Shown one piece after another: positions 9,586 to 20,870 of a DNA stretch of 64,000 nt. The stretch is taken from positions 790,801 to 854,800 of the forward strand of contig CAUYUJ010021170.1 in assembly GCA_963575745.1 (NCBI GenBank), read 5' to 3'. The translations under genes were made by a program, and so were the position numbers. The first letter of the stretch is position 1, and each line of letters starts with the position of its first letter. The DNA is from Prorocentrum cordatum. Taxonomy: Eukaryota; Sar; Dinophyceae; Prorocentrales; Prorocentraceae. A model generated the notes under the pieces. The model was not told the origin of the DNA and ran no database searches. It worked only from the letters and a program-made list of their open reading frames with translations.

Positions 9586-12274
9586 CCTGGCACCCACAGA
9601 GGAGGCCCGCGCCTGCTGAGGAGCAGCCTCCTTCTACAGAACCTGCCCCCCTCCCCCTGCCCTCCTCTGCGAGTGCCCGCAGAAGGGGTGACTGGCCCAG
9701 GGGGGCCATTGTCGTGGAATCGGCGATGCATCGCCGATAGCCTGGCGATGGAGCCCCTTCGTGAGCCCCCACGTGCCGGGGCAGGCTGGGGCTGGGGCAT
9801 CCCTGCCCCGTTCGGCGGGCGATCGGGGGTCGATGCTCCAACGCCCCTTCGCCTACAGCAGTCGTGCCACCGTAAGGAGCGCACAGTGGTCCACGAAGGG
9901 GCCCTTCTGGCCTCGGCGGGCCTAGGACACGAGCAGGTTCCCCGACGCAGACCCAATGGAACGGCCCGACAGCCCGAGCTCCTCCTGAGCCCCAAGCGGT
10001 CCTGATTTCAGAGGTCTCGACTGTACCTCCCCCGCCTTCTGACAAGGCTGCCCCCCTCGCCGCGCCCCCCTCGAACGCGCAGCCGGACCTGATGAGGGGA
10101 GCAGGAACACCACCAGCATCAGCATCCCAAGACGAACCTGGAGCGACAAATCAGACAACGACTTTTGTCTTCGTATGTCGGCTTTCGGAAGCCTGTATTG
10201 GGCCCCAGAACCGCCGACTAGCCATCCGGTGCGAAGAGCTCGTCCCTCAGCAGGGGGTTGAGAGGTCCAGGGGCCCGCGTCTTGAGAGCCATCACGGCGT
10301 CGGATGGCTGAGGACGACGGGTGACGACAATCGGGACTGGTCAGAACTGAGAACGTCATGGACTTTGCTGGTCGGAAACAGTCGAGAACTATCTTCGTCC
10401 CGCGGCTGCCTCACATCTGCAGCGCCCCCGCAGGAGGCAGCGATCTGCGCACCCCGGCGACGCCCAGCCTCGGGAGAGCCCCAGAAAGGTCCAGCGCTTG
10501 GCCGCAGGCCTCCCGAGGAGGGCCCAAACTTCCAGGGGCCGCACGAGATCGCGCCCGAGGTGTGCCGTTGATTGCCCGCTGTTCCGTCGCCATTTTTGAT
10601 GCCGGTTGCGTCGCCGGAGTTTCTCCGGTTCCAGCTCCAGCTCAAATTCAGGGCCGATTTTCAGTCGTCGTAGACCACGGGAAGAGGATAGCATCTGCAT
10701 CAGAATCTGAGCACTGAGGCACCAGCTCCGACCATGATTAAGGCCCGGTCCGGCCTGAGTGCGCGCACAGGCCATGCTGCATATGGCCCCTCATTTCGAA
10801 CCATCTTGAACAACAACAGCCCCTCATCTTGCTCCTCTCAATGATCCTCAGAGCGTGCAGTCGCACCAACGTGCACTTGTCCACCAAAGCCCTTCACAAC
10901 GACGCAGCCGATGTAATGAGGGCCCATCGGGGTAAGCAAACAATCGGCTAGCACGTAACCAAGATCATCGATCCTCTCCCGTGTCAGGCATTTACAATGA
11001 AGGACTTGTGCGTGGCGTGTCGTAGCGGCGACCCTGGCGACACGCTATGCCGCGCTTTGCAAGCGGACATGTTGTTCGGGGCGTTGACGCTTCGGGAAGT
11101 GAGACGAGGTCAACATGTCGCGCCGAAGCGTGGCGCGACACGCTGAGGAAAGGTCAGCCTTGGAGGTTATTGAAGGCATCGCCCCTTCCTGGCGCTGCTT
11201 CCCGGTCTGAGAGGGGGTGCACCTTGGAGGCAGCTGGGGGGTCTGCTCTCGATGGGCACCAGCCAAGCCAGATAGGAAGGGAAAGGGGGCACATGCGGCA
11301 TCCGATGCACGGCTGGCGAAGGCAGCCCTGAGGGGACCAAGAACGGAATCTGAATACGACGGTGCCTCTCCCCCTTATTTCACGGCTGGACCCCGTCATG
11401 CCCGACCTCCACCCCCCAGACGGCTGCAAATGGTACTTTTGATGTTTGTTGATTCAAAACCTCCTTTCCCTTACTCGAGAAGTCGCCGCCGACCCGCAAG
11501 CCATACCCCTCTCCCCAACCACCATCACCACCACCATCCTGGTAAAAATGCAACGAAGCCCTCCTGAAGCCAACGTTTTGAACCACGCGCAGGCAAACCG
11601 ATCACACCTTCGCACTGTCTTTGACAGGGATTGCGGGGGGAGGGGTCAAATTTTCCGCTGGGCGGTGGCACGCCACCCCTGCAAGAGCCACATGGACGGC
11701 GCGGGTGGTCGACATTCTGCCCGATGTCTGGGCTGTCACGTGCACTGGCACACCTGGCGCACTCCGCGGGCGCCGCGCACGTGGCAGGCGTGGCGCACCT
11801 CGCGAGCCTCACTAGGTGGAAGACGCCGCTGGCATCTGGGTGCGGCCCGCGCGCAGGGGCGCGCGCAGGGGCGCGCCCCCACCGGGACGGGAACGATCCG
11901 GACCTGCTACGTCAGGAGTGGCTCACGTGGGCCCCGGGAGAGCCCGTCCTTCTACGAATCAGAGACCATTCACGGCAACGCCCGTGACCAGCCCCGCCCC
12001 CCCCCCCTTTCTGTCCCCTGGTCACGTCACGACTCGCGCCGCCGGCGCCGTGTGGGAAACGGCCAAGCTCAAGCTTTCCCAGACGCCGCCAACGCGAAGC
12101 GCGACGTGACCAACCCCCCCCCTGTCGCGGCCGTTGTCGCCAGAGCGTTCTTCGAAGGACCGGGGCTCAGCACCGGAAGCCGAAGACCGGCGGGGACAGA
12201 GGCGAGTGGAAAGCCCGCTCCACTGCCGGTGCTGCAGCGAGGGGAAGCCCCGTGGCGGACGACAACCCCCTGGC
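9586..12274. other. no gene recognised; two dispersed repeat copies
   Basis: No supported coding region was found. The stretch contains a diverged GCCGTT-type repeat at about 10530-10660 and a GTCGCG-type dispersed repeat at about 11020-11150. Short His or Thr runs near 11520 come from ACC repeats. Confidence 0.55.
11020..11150 (+). repeat. GTCGCG dispersed repeat, copy 1
   Basis: GGCGACACGCTATGCC is followed by GTCGCGCCGAAGCGTGG and GCGCGACACGCTGAGG. The same ordered words occur near 29400-29640, 30330-30520 and 55480-55690. It has internal inverted CGACACGCT / AGCGTGTCG words. Confidence 0.6.
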
Positions 12275-12395
12275 CATCGCTCGGACGTCCATTCCCTGTG
12301 ATTTCTTTCGTTTCGTGCGTGGTTTTTTCGCCAAATGATCAAGGATGCTCCTCGATGGTCCTCGCCGAAGGAAGAATGCACACGTCCGAGCGATG
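12275..12395. mobile_element. 120-bp terminal-inverted-repeat element, copy 1
   Basis: The ends CATCGCTCGGACGT (12275-12288) and ACGTCCGAGCGATG (12382-12395) are perfect inverted repeats. The interior is conserved with the copy at 22429-22548, including GGTCCTCGCCGAA. At 121 bp and non-coding, it fits a MITE-like non-autonomous DNA transposon. No target-site duplication could be defined. Structure is seen; mobility is inferred from two dispersed copies. Confidence 0.75.
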
Positions 12396-12503
12396 CCAAG
12401 TCCCTGCGCTGCAATTCTTTCACAACGGACGTTCGCCCGATCTCGGGCCCCCTGGGCCTGCACAGATCGATCCGGCTCGAAAAGTGACGCAGAGAGATGC
12501 CTA

Positions 12504-12675
12504 TGACTGCCTACCAGACCACCCCAACCCAACCCAACCTGAAGACCCGAATTTCGGGTTGGGGGGGTAAGGGTTCCACATGTGTTTTTTCGATGTTTCC
12601 CGACCCCCCCCCAACTGGAAATCGAGGGTAAATCTGAGCCTTCGGGTTGGGTTGGGGTGGGTTGGTGGGTGGTGA
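12504..12675. mobile_element. 170-bp terminal-inverted-repeat element, copy 1
   Basis: The left end TGACTGCCTACCAGACCACC followed by CCAACCCAACC is inverted at the right end as GGTTGGGTTGGGGTGGGTTGG...GGTGA. The interior is conserved with 25728-25896. The flanks GCCTA (12499-12503) and GTCTA (12676-12680) look like a 5-bp target-site duplication with one difference. It is non-coding. Confidence 0.8.
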
Positions 12676-13069
12676 GTCTAGGGCTCCAGTCGTGATTGCT
12701 CGCAATGTTGCAATATTTCTCTGCAGCGTCGGATCTCAGGGATTCAGGGGTGGACAGAACCGCCACTAGAAACACAACTCCTCTCAGCGAGAACCGACCT
12801 GGAAGCAGACAAGGCGGGCGCAAGCCCACAAAAGAGCCGGTCGCAGCTTGCCAATCGACTCGGCAGGATGGCGTCCCTGTCGGCCTCCAGACAACGACGC
12901 CGACGCCGATGCAATGACCTCCGCCAGCGCGCCGGCGGCCGCGCCGCCGGGCGCCGCCAGGGCCCCGAGGAACTCCGTGGTCGCCGCCGCCGCGCACACC
13001 CCAAGGCTGCGCAGCGACAGGGCCGCCAGGGGCGCCTCGGGCCGCCACTGGCACCGCCGCCGGCGTCGT

Positions 13070-13214
13070 CCACCGCCGGCGCCGTCACCAAAGCCGCCGT
13101 CGTCGTTGGCGTGGTCATCGCCGCCGTCGCCGTCGCCGCAGCCGTCGCCGCCGTCGTCGCCGACGCCATCTTGATCGATGTGGTCGGCGTCGTCGCCATC
13201 GTCGCCATCGTCGA

Positions 13215-13259
<45 letters not shown>

Positions 13260-13412
13260 CGTCGACGTCGTCATCGTCGTCGTCGTCGTCGTTGTCGTTG
13301 GCGTCATCACCGCCGTCGCTGCCTTCGCCGTTGCCGCCATCGTCACCATCGCCATCTTTATCGTTGTCGTCGTCGTCGCCATCGTCGTTATCTTTGTCGC
13401 TATGGCGTCCAC
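13070..13412. repeat. (GTC)n-rich compound microsatellite
   Basis: GTC/GCC trinucleotide array with an almost pure GTC core at about 13207-13295. Poly-Ser, poly-Val and poly-Asp frames cover it. The Asp-rich 245-residue minus frame at 12784-13521 is therefore not accepted as a gene. Confidence 0.9.
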
Positions 13413-13539
13413 CTGATGAAAAAGCGCAAGACAGGTCGCCGCTTGGGCCCACCCACTTCAGAGCCCTAACGGCGAGCGTAGATTGTGAGGAGCCCCGCGA
13501 AACAACTACGAGGGAAAACACCTTGGAGCCCCGTCAGCC

Positions 13540-14160
13540 GAGGAGAGAAATATGTTGCACCAGAGGTTGCGCCATACATTGTACCATACCTTGCTCCATA
13601 TGTTACCAGGGGTTGTGCCTTCGGGTGCGCCATAAGATTCGTTATATGTTGCATCATACTTAGGTTGCAAGAAATGTTGCAGCATGCAGCTCTCCCTGTC
13701 AGAGGTTACGGAATGAATAAATTGTACCATGATGTGCACCACAGGCTGTGCCTTCGGGTACGTCACGGGTTTCGACAGACGATTCGCCATGCATTGGACT
13801 ATGGTTGCGCCAAAGGGCAGCATAGGCTGCGCCACACTTAGATTGCGCCATGGAGTGTGCCATAACGAGCGTCGTAGATTGCGCCACGTGTTGCGACAGA
13901 AGGTTGAGCATGGGTTGCGCCTGCAGGCTGCGCTGGAAGTTTCACCACCGATTGCGCCTTGAGGTGCGGCATGGGTGGTGCATGTTCGTCACCACAGGTT
14001 TCGCCATGGGTTGCGCCTTAGGTTTCGCCATGCATTCCCTCACAATGTGCGCCATAGGTTGTGCCGTGGGTTGCGCCACGGCCAGCGCTATGGGTCGCGC
14101 CATGGGTTTTGCCATAGGCTACGACGTATGTTGCGCCGCGATCTGAACCACGAGTTTTGT
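13540..14160 (+). repeat. degenerate TTGCGCCAT repeat block 1
   Basis: The words GGTTGCGCCAT, GGTTTCGCCATG and GGTTGTGCCTTCGGG recur every 15-40 bp with much variation. The block resembles the array at 15600-16700. No gene is visible. Confidence 0.7.
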
Positions 14161-14519
14161 CGCGCCATCGGCTTGTCTACTGGCCAGAAGTTTCGCCCTG
14201 GGCCACCGAGCACAAAACGGCCTGCTTACGAACGCACCCAGTCCACCACTCCTGTGAGCGTAGGTGGTTTAGAGCGCTTCCTCTTCCCTGTGGGCAGGGG
14301 CTTGTCCTTCCCCCTGCCCCACGCCGCAAGACTCCTCCCCTCAACTACGTAGGCCATAATATTCGAATGGAGCAAGGCCTAGACAGAGCGCCAACGAGAT
14401 AGACGGGACGGGGAGAGAGAGTTGCTCCAGATCAGACCCGAACGGCAAACCAGCACGGCAGACCAGCACGGCAGGCCAGCACACCAGACCAATGGGCCTT
14501 TTAGAAGCCTCTTGGAAGC

Positions 14520-14960
14520 TTATTGGCGGCCTCTCGGGGACTCGTGGAGACCTCGTGGGGACCTCGTGGGGACCTAGTGGGGACCTCTTGGGGACCTCGT
14601 GGGACTCTCGGAGCACTCCTGGGTTCTCGTGAGGACCTCCTGCGGACCTCTCAGGGGCCTCGTTCGCAGGGGGGTCCTGGGGACCAGTTGGTGCACTCGA
14701 CAAAAAAACATATGGGGAACTGCCGGGGCCTCTTGGGACGGGCTTGGCGCCCAGGACGCCCGACCCTGGTGGCCTTTTCTCGGAAATCGGGTGTGACTGA
14801 ACCATGCTTGGGGCCCTCTTGGGGCTCTCCTCGAATCTCTCGCAAGCCCGTGGAGCCTGCTTGGGCCCATCCTGGGCCCGTCTCGGGGCTCTCTCTCTAT
14901 CTCTTGGGACCCTCTTGCGGCCACCTCGAGACCTCAAGAGCCTGCCGAGAGCAAACTCAC
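14520..14960 (+). repeat. GGGGACCTCGTG-type short tandem array
   Basis: GGGGACCTCGT is repeated five times at about 15-bp spacing (14540-14610), grading into CTTGGG/CTCGGG words like those of the 37.6-41.2 kb block. Confidence 0.75.
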
Positions 14961-15314
14961 AGACGGCAGCGAGTAGGCGACCACACTTGATTTCCGTTTG
15001 TGTGTTGACTGACGTTGCCCCCTGTGGGCCTACCTGAGAAGCGCATGGGGGCCCAGATTCGGCAGGCCGACCTGGAGGCTGTCTGGGCGTGTCTTCAAGG
15101 CCTTGCCTCCTCATGCCGTGGCTTCCCCGGTGTTGCACCAGCGTTGCCTCGTCGGATCTTCCCTCGTTTGGCCGCCTGGGGCCGTTCTGGCAGCGTTCTG
15201 GGCCGGCGTGGCCGCCCGTCGACGGAAGCGGTCCGCCCACCTCGTCAAGGGGAGTCCCTGCCTCCTCCCCTGAGGTAGGTCTGGACGGGAGGGCCGCGTG
15301 GCGTCAGAACTTTC

Positions 15315-15450
15315 CCCCTCTCCCCCTCTCCCCCCCCCCTCCCTCCCCTCCCCTTCCCTCCTCATCCTGCCCCTCCCCACCCTTCCAACTCCTCTTCCCG
15401 TCAAGCAGCCTCCCACCCTCGACCTTCCTCCTCCTCCCCCTCCCACCCTT
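15315..15450. repeat. polypyrimidine tract
   Basis: About 130 bp of nearly pure C/T on the plus strand. It could adopt triplex structures. There is no coding evidence. Confidence 0.8.
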
Positions 15451-15599
15451 CAAGATCACCCAGGCAGCTCCGAGAGACTCCCAGAGATCCTTCGATTCAC
15501 CAGGTTTGCCTTTTTGATTCGCCGTATGCGTATGTTTTCTCTTCTCCCGACAGCTCGCCCTGGCATCGTTTCTGAATGGGCAGATCGGGATAGTCCAAG

Positions 15600-16700
15600 C
15601 GTGCCACATGGTCCGTTCCCTCAGTGGGTGTACCATTGCACTGAGATTGTGCCATGGATTGCGCCAGGAAGCTCGCAGTTCACCAAATCCCCCAGAAGTT
15701 GCGACGTAGGATATTGTTTTCTTGCGGAGTCTTTGCAAACGAATGGCTCGCGATGAGTTCTTGAAGAGTATTCATGAGGCGGGCGTTACTAACGCCCGTT
15801 GTTGGGGGCGACCCCCTCCTCCCCCTCACCCCCTGGTACCCTCACGATTCGCGCTGACGACGTCTGCGAATGGCTAGGGGCAGCCAATTCGCAGACGATG
15901 CTGGCGCGAATCGCGACGTTGCCAGCCTCCCCCCCGCGGTGTCGGCCGTTATCGCGACGGTATGGAAAAAAAGCTCTAGGTTGCGCCATGGGTTGCGCCA
16001 GACAGCCCTCAATCAACCAATCAACCAACCAGTCCGCTGCCTCAGTGGCTGCACCATTGCGCCATCGGTTGCGCAATAGGGTGTGCCAGGCACCCCGCAA
16101 TCTACCAAATCGGTCGGTGCCTCAGTAGGTGTACCATGGCGCCCGGTGCCTCAGTGGGCGTACCATGGCGCAGTACGTTGCGCCATATGCATACGATGCG
16201 CCAGGCACCCCGCAGGCCAACAAGTCGTTTGCTGCCTCAGTGGCTGTAGTGTTGCTCCGAAAATTGCGCCATTGGTTGTGCCATAGGCTGCGACAGGCAC
16301 CCCGCAATCTACCAAATTGACTGGTGCCGCAGTGGGTGCGCACTTGCGACATAGGCTGTGCAGTAGGGTCAAGTTGTGCCAGGTTCCCCGCAAGCCACCA
16401 GATCGTCGGTAGCCTCCGCGGGGTGTACCTGCCAGGGCACTTCCCCGGGGTGGCCGAAGATACCTGCGAGAGCGCTTTCTCGGAGCGCGCGCATATAGCA
16501 TTGCACACTGGTTGCGCCATAAGGTGAGCCAAGCACACCCAGATGTACAAGATCGTCCGTCGCCTTAGTGGGTGAACCACGCGTCACGCCAGAGGGGGCG
16601 CCAAGGAGCTCCCGAGCAACCAAACAGTACGTTTCCTCAGTTTACGCGCAATTGCGTAATACGTTGCGCAAGAAATTGCGCCACAGGCTGCGCGAAGCGC
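15600..16700 (+). repeat. degenerate satellite with GCCTCAGTGG / TTGCGCCAT units
   Basis: Ordered words (T/G)CCTCAGTGGGTGTACCA, ATTGCGCCAT, GGTTGCGCCA, GGCACCCCGCAA and ACCAAAT recur. CCTCAGT-like starts are near 15617, 16040, 16121, 16149, 16236, 16327, 16414, 16563 and 16634, so the period is about 80-110 bp. The units are diverged, so the array is old. About 15730-15960 is less regular. Confidence 0.75.
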
Positions 16701-17021
16701 CCCGCCATCCACCCGAAACGCCAATCTGCCAAAGCCATCCAACGACGCCCCTCGCGTTGTGCTGCAGGCTGCCGCCTGCACCGAGGGGAGCAGCGAGTCC
16801 GGCACCACCGCCACCGCCTCCGCCAGCAGCTCTGGCATCCGCGCCTGGCGAGGCCCCAGCGGCATCGGCAGGCCACAGAGAGCAGCCCGAACGCATCGCA
16901 AGGGAGGCACGCTCGCCAGTAAGGCCCCCTCTACACCGCCCGAGGAGCGTCCACATCCACAGCTGCTGGATGTCCTGCAACCGAGGAACAGAGAACTGCG
17001 TAAACGTGAACGTTCGGAGGA

Positions 17022-17048
17022 GAAGGAGGAGGAGGAGGAGGAGGAGGA

Positions 17049-17081
<33 letters not shown>

Positions 17082-17117
17082 GAGGAGGAGGAGGAGGAGG
17101 AGGAGGAGGAGGAGGAG
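17022..17117. repeat. (GGA)n tract at the 3' end of LINE copy C
   Basis: About 30 GGA units broken by a G run (17050-17058). It ends at GAG|ACGACGT, where the end of copy C is placed. Confidence 0.9.
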
Positions 17118-19138
17118 ACGACGTAACCAAGAAGGTCCGTCCGACCGCCGGCCTCGACCTCGGTCGACGCGAACGCATCGACAGAGGGAGAGCGGGTCCC
17201 AGCTGGGTGGCGCTTGGGTTCATTTTCGGCCTCCCGAAGGGCGTCGCAACCCGTTGCCACTTCCGCCACCAGGAGGGCCCACAAAAAAGATGGCGCACGA
17301 AGCAGACCAGATGTGTGGAGATTCGCCTCGCAATCGAAGGCAAAAAGAGGGTGGAAGGACAGAGCCTGTCACTGCATGATAGGCCCCGCCCACCTCAAGA
17401 GAGAGCCGAGAGGCACAGGGCACTGCGGGAGAGTCATCGACCGCAACATGCCAACGCCTCTGGTGCCTCGGTCAATCCCCCACCCATCCTGCCCCATCCC
17501 CGCCCCAGAGTTTGAGAGTGCACGCGGCGCTGTGCGAGAGAGCCCTCGATCGCACAGCATGCTACGTTATGCGAATGTGATCCCCACCCCCGAAATGCAC
17601 CATCAATCCATATCACAACAAAGAAACTCCGGCCCCACCCAGATCAAGATGAGGGCGTGTGCTTATCTTTCGAGTGCCAACTCGGCGGCACCTCGAATGT
17701 CGGTGGCCTGCTGCAATGTCATAGTTTGCGCCCTCGGCGCTTTATGGTACATCTGGAAGGCAAGCGCTGTCGCCTTGAGGCACTCGGCTCGACTGAGCTC
17801 GGCGCCTTCGATCTGATAATCGCTCTCTTCCCCGAGGCCTAGGAAAGTGAGCGGGCTGGCTGGAAAGTGCCTTCGTGCCCATGCAGGGTGGCAGGCGCAA
17901 TGGTAATATAATCTTGGGCAGTTCAGATAGTGTGCGATCGCATCTGGGGCTGTGCACCCCCAGACGCAGCTGGTTGGGGGGTGCCCGATATGGAGCCTGT
18001 GGGTGGTCGTCCACGCGCCGCACAGCGTTTTGAAAATGCTCCACTGCCAGGACGGTTTGAGGGTCGCAAGGCAAGTTTTGCATGAAGCCCACCTCCCGAC
18101 CACCGACCTCAGCCCCCCAGGAATCTCCACTTGCCAAGCGAGCAGCCTCTTGCCAAGAGTGATAGGAAAGGAATCGGGAAAGGCGGATGGGCGGAGCGTG
18201 CGTGCAAATACCCTCTGCGGATGAGGGCGATGGGCTTCCTGCTCCGCGCGTGCGGTGTGCTCGCGCGCTGCTCGAAATGCAGCTTGCCACCCAGCTGCAT
18301 TAGGGAAGCGGGGAGGCGGCAACCTTGAACGTTCTAAGAATTGGGCGATTGAAAATGGTCGCCGCCAGCACGGCGCAGAGAACTTACCTGCAATAATGCG
18401 AACGATGGTCGCGTTGTCCTGCGCATGCTGCTTCAGGCTGGACAACGCTCTCTGCCAAACATGATTCAGTGTGCGAAACGACGTACGCCATGCACTAGCC
18501 CAGCCAAGCAGCTGGACAGAGGACGGGGCAATGGCTAAAAACGATGGAAGAGCATTCAGATCGGCGAGGCTGAGGCTGTTCGGCGGGAGCCTGAGCAGCT
18601 TGTGCAATGCCTGGTGCTCTAGCTTACGAATCATGGCAGGGATCGGAAAGAGCTGGGCAAGATACGAAAGGGTCGAGAGGGCAGTCGTGTTGTACAACGT
18701 TGACAGAACAGACGGCGCAGCCCCTGAGTGTGGTAGCGCAGCTGTACGCGTCCACCACTTCTCCGCTGCTGGGGCCCAAATCATACTGAGAATTGCCTCG
18801 GGACCCATTTCGACCCCAAGATAAGTCGTGTGGCCAGCGATTTTAAAATTGGCCCATTCAGGAATCAACCAACGGAGTTCGCTTCGGACCGCGTCCTGGA
18901 TTTCAGGCGTGCACTCGGTCCACAGGGGGACCAGGACGCATTTGGCTCCTTGAAGCCTGAGGCACGCAAAACGCTCGACGTCCTGAAAAACTTTGGCCAC
19001 AGGGACCAGGTCCTGAAGGCGAGGCATCACCATCCCCACGTCGTCCGCACACCCGCCCAAAGACCCCTTGTGGTGCCTCGCCCTCGGGAGCTGCGTCGCA
19101 GCATGTAGGCATCTAAGGATCGGATCCATTGCCAAAGA
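17118..19138 (-). mobile_element. LINE copy C, 5'-truncated, between two (GGA)n tracts
   Basis: The RT frame enters directly from the (GGA)n tract at 19139-19181 and ends at 17663. About 545 bp of probable 3' untranslated region follow, down to another (GGA)n tract at 17117, where the element end reads ACGTCGT in its own orientation, near the ACGTTCG of copies A and B. The coding part is certain. The 3' boundary is inferred from this terminal similarity and the bracketing tracts. Confidence 0.7.
17663..19138 (-). CDS. reverse transcriptase (motif C to C-terminus), uninterrupted LINE ORF2 fragment
   Basis: The 515-codon frame begins at 19210, but its first 24 residues are flank plus poly-Pro from the microsatellite, so the element part is about 490 residues. 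It enters the RT palm just before motif C (GGCADDVGMV, Asp pair at 56-57). Then come FKIAGHTTYLGVEMGP (122-137), KWWTR (151-155), the thumb helix block LAQLFPIPAM...ALHKLLRLPP, and a C-terminal knuckle CVWGCTAPDAIAHYLNC (C415, C419, H427, C431; C-x3-C-x7-H-x3-C), typical of non-LTR element tails. There is no stop or frameshift in 1.5 kb, so the insertion is younger than A or B, or the family is under constraint. Motifs A and B are missing, so it cannot act as an RT. It is about half identical in pattern to copies A and B, and so a different subfamily. Confidence 0.85.
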   Translation of the reverse strand, partial: SLAMDPILRCLHAATQLPRARHHKGSLGGCADDVGMVMPRLQDLVPVAKVFQDVERFACLRLQGAKCVLVPLWTECTPEIQDAVRSELRWLIPEWANFKIAGHTTYLGVEMGPEAILSMIWAPAAEKWWTRTAALPHSGAAPSVLSTLYNTTALSTLSYLAQLFPIPAMIRKLEHQALHKLLRLPPNSLSLADLNALPSFLAIAPSSVQLLGWASAWRTSFRTLNHVWQRALSSLKQHAQDNATIVRIIAGKFSAPCWRRPFSIAQFLERSRLPPPRFPNAAGWQAAFRAAREHTARAEQEAHRPHPQRVFARTLRPSAFPDSFPITLGKRLLAWQVEIPGGLRSVVGRWASCKTCLATLKPSWQWSIFKTLCGAWTTTHRLHIGHPPTSCVWGCTAPDAIAHYLNCPRLYYHCACHPAWARRHFPASPLTFLGLGEESDYQIEGAELSRAECLKATALAFQMYHKAPRAQTMTLQQATDIRGAAELALER

Positions 19139-19181
19139 AGGAGGAGGAGGAGGAGGAGGAGGAGGAGGAGGAGGAGGAGGA
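19139..19181. repeat. (GGA)n tract at the truncated 5' side of LINE copy C
   Basis: About 14 GGA units. They are read as Pro 11-24 in the overlapping minus frame. Confidence 0.9.
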
Positions 19182-20139
19182 CCCCCCTGACCCCGGCGCG
19201 CGGAGCGCACCAGTGCCGGCGCCAGAGCTGCCGCCGGGAGGGCTCAGCGCCGATCCTGACAAACCGCACATGCCCTCGAAAGTTTGAGGTCTGTTACGCA
19301 GACTGTTCTTTTCGATGCCCTGGGTCCCTCACGAACGGCGGATTTGGATGATTTCTCGCCGTGAGGGGCGGGCAGATATCCAGGCGTATCCATCGGGTGC
19401 TGCCCGAGGTGCCCCTGGCCCAAGGTCCCCAAGGAGGCCCCCACTGCCTCCAAAGCGCCCCTCGCGAGGTCCAGAGGGCTCCTGTGGCTCCCAAATTGAG
19501 CGGAAAGCTGGGGGCGCCTTGGGCCAGGGGCACCCTCAGCAACCTCCGAATCCACCGCTCCTCCAGTGGCTCTCGAGGCCCCGGCGCGAAGACTCCGAGG
19601 CGGTGGACATGGCGAACATCTGGCGGTGCAGCCCTGGAGGATCGGCAGGCAGGCCTGCCCTGCCTGCTGCAGCGCAGCAGGCCAGCCCTGACTGCGTTCC
19701 CTCGTTGCCGCCTGTGTCCGCTACGACACGCGTCCGCGGATAGAGAAAATCAGCGCCATGGTAAGGGATGGGAGGGAGGGGTAGAACGGCACATATGACG
19801 CGAGCGCACATAGCTTGCCTCCCCCCCCTCGTTCCCTCCCCCGTACCGCCCTGTCGTTCGTCGGTCGTCTATCGCTCGGATGTCCTGTCGTGCCGCTGGG
19901 CTCCGTCTGCGCGGGGAGACAGTGCACGGAACGCGACCAGAGTCGGCTCAGAATCGGTTTGTCCTCGTCGTCGTCGTCGTCGCCAACCTCTTCATAACCG
20001 AATACCTTCGAGAATAAACACTCGGGGATAATAAAGTTCGGGGTTCAGGGGGAGATAATCAAAGTAGCCCACCAGACCTCAGCATAATCTCGAAGTAAGA
20101 GATGATCAAGAGGAGACCAAGCCGAGCACGGTTTGAGAC
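19182..20139. other. no gene recognised
   Basis: GC-rich flank with short CCCAAG/CTTGGG words near 19420-19530 and a short (CGT)n run near 19963-19983. At about 20022 the motif GGATAATAAAGTTCGGGG first appears and recurs at 20430, 20690 and 20970. Confidence 0.5.
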
Positions 20140-20400
20140 ATCCTTGGCGTTTAGTCTTCATAGAAATATCCTCAACAATGGCTTTTCTCGCTGGAGACAT
20201 CCTCGACAAATCCCTTGTTTTGCTTGAGACATCCACAAACTATTGCTTATTTCGCTTGAGACACCGTCAAACTATTGCTTATTTCGCTTAAGAAACGTAT
20301 CGTTTCGCTTGAGACATCCTTCAGTATACGCTTGTTTCGCTTGAGACATCCTCGAGTATATGCTTGTTTCGCTTGAGACATCCTCGGAATAGCTCATCCG
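20140..20400. repeat. tandem array with TTTCGCTTGAGACATCC units
   Basis: The word TTTCGCTTGAGACATCCTC recurs about seven times at 30-40 bp spacing, with a further unit near 20873. Spacers are A/T-rich (AAACTATTGCTTA, AGTATATGCTTG). Confidence 0.85.
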
Positions 20401-20454
20401 CCTCGGTGTCCCTGGATAATCAACCGCGGCGATAATAAAGTTCAGGCGGGCGGA

Positions 20455-20870
20455 GGAATGGAGAAAGCGATATACAAAAACAACAATAAAAAGAAACAAT
20501 AAGAAATGAAAAAGAAAAAGGAAAACAAACAAAAAGAAAAGAAAACAGAGGAGGAGGAGAAAGAGAAGGAAAAATATCAAGTTCAAATGTATTAGATGTT
20601 ATTTACAAGCGCTTTATGAACATTAAAATTTTTAAGTGCTCGTGTAGGGTAGCTCACGTGCCTCGTTTTCCCTGGATAATCAACCCCAGCGATAAACAAG
20701 TTCAGGGCGCCAGGGGGAGGAGGAGGAGAAAGAGATAGAGAGACAGAGAGAGAGAGAGACAGAGAGGCCAGGAAGGAGAAAGAGATAGAGAGACAGAGAG
20801 AGAGAGAGAAAGAGAGACAGAGAAAGAAAGAAAGAGAGACATAAAGAACTACAAAGAGACAGAAGGACAT
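20455..20870. repeat. purine-rich (AG/AAAG) tracts separated by a repeated linker
   Basis: Tracts at 20455-20580 and 20710-20865 are nearly all purine on the plus strand. The linker CCTGGATAATCAACC...GCGATAA precedes each tract (20410 and 20667). The minus frames rich in Leu/Ser/Phe over it are artefacts. Confidence 0.8.

Noticed and set aside
8914-10005. 363-residue plus-strand frame
   Set aside because: It includes both copies of a 91-bp non-coding tandem duplication and a dispersed repeat, with overlapping frames of similar length on the minus strand.
12784-13521. 245-residue Asp-rich minus-strand frame
   Set aside because: It is the translation of a GTC/GAC trinucleotide array. All six frames are open for the same reason and nothing outside the array looks like protein.
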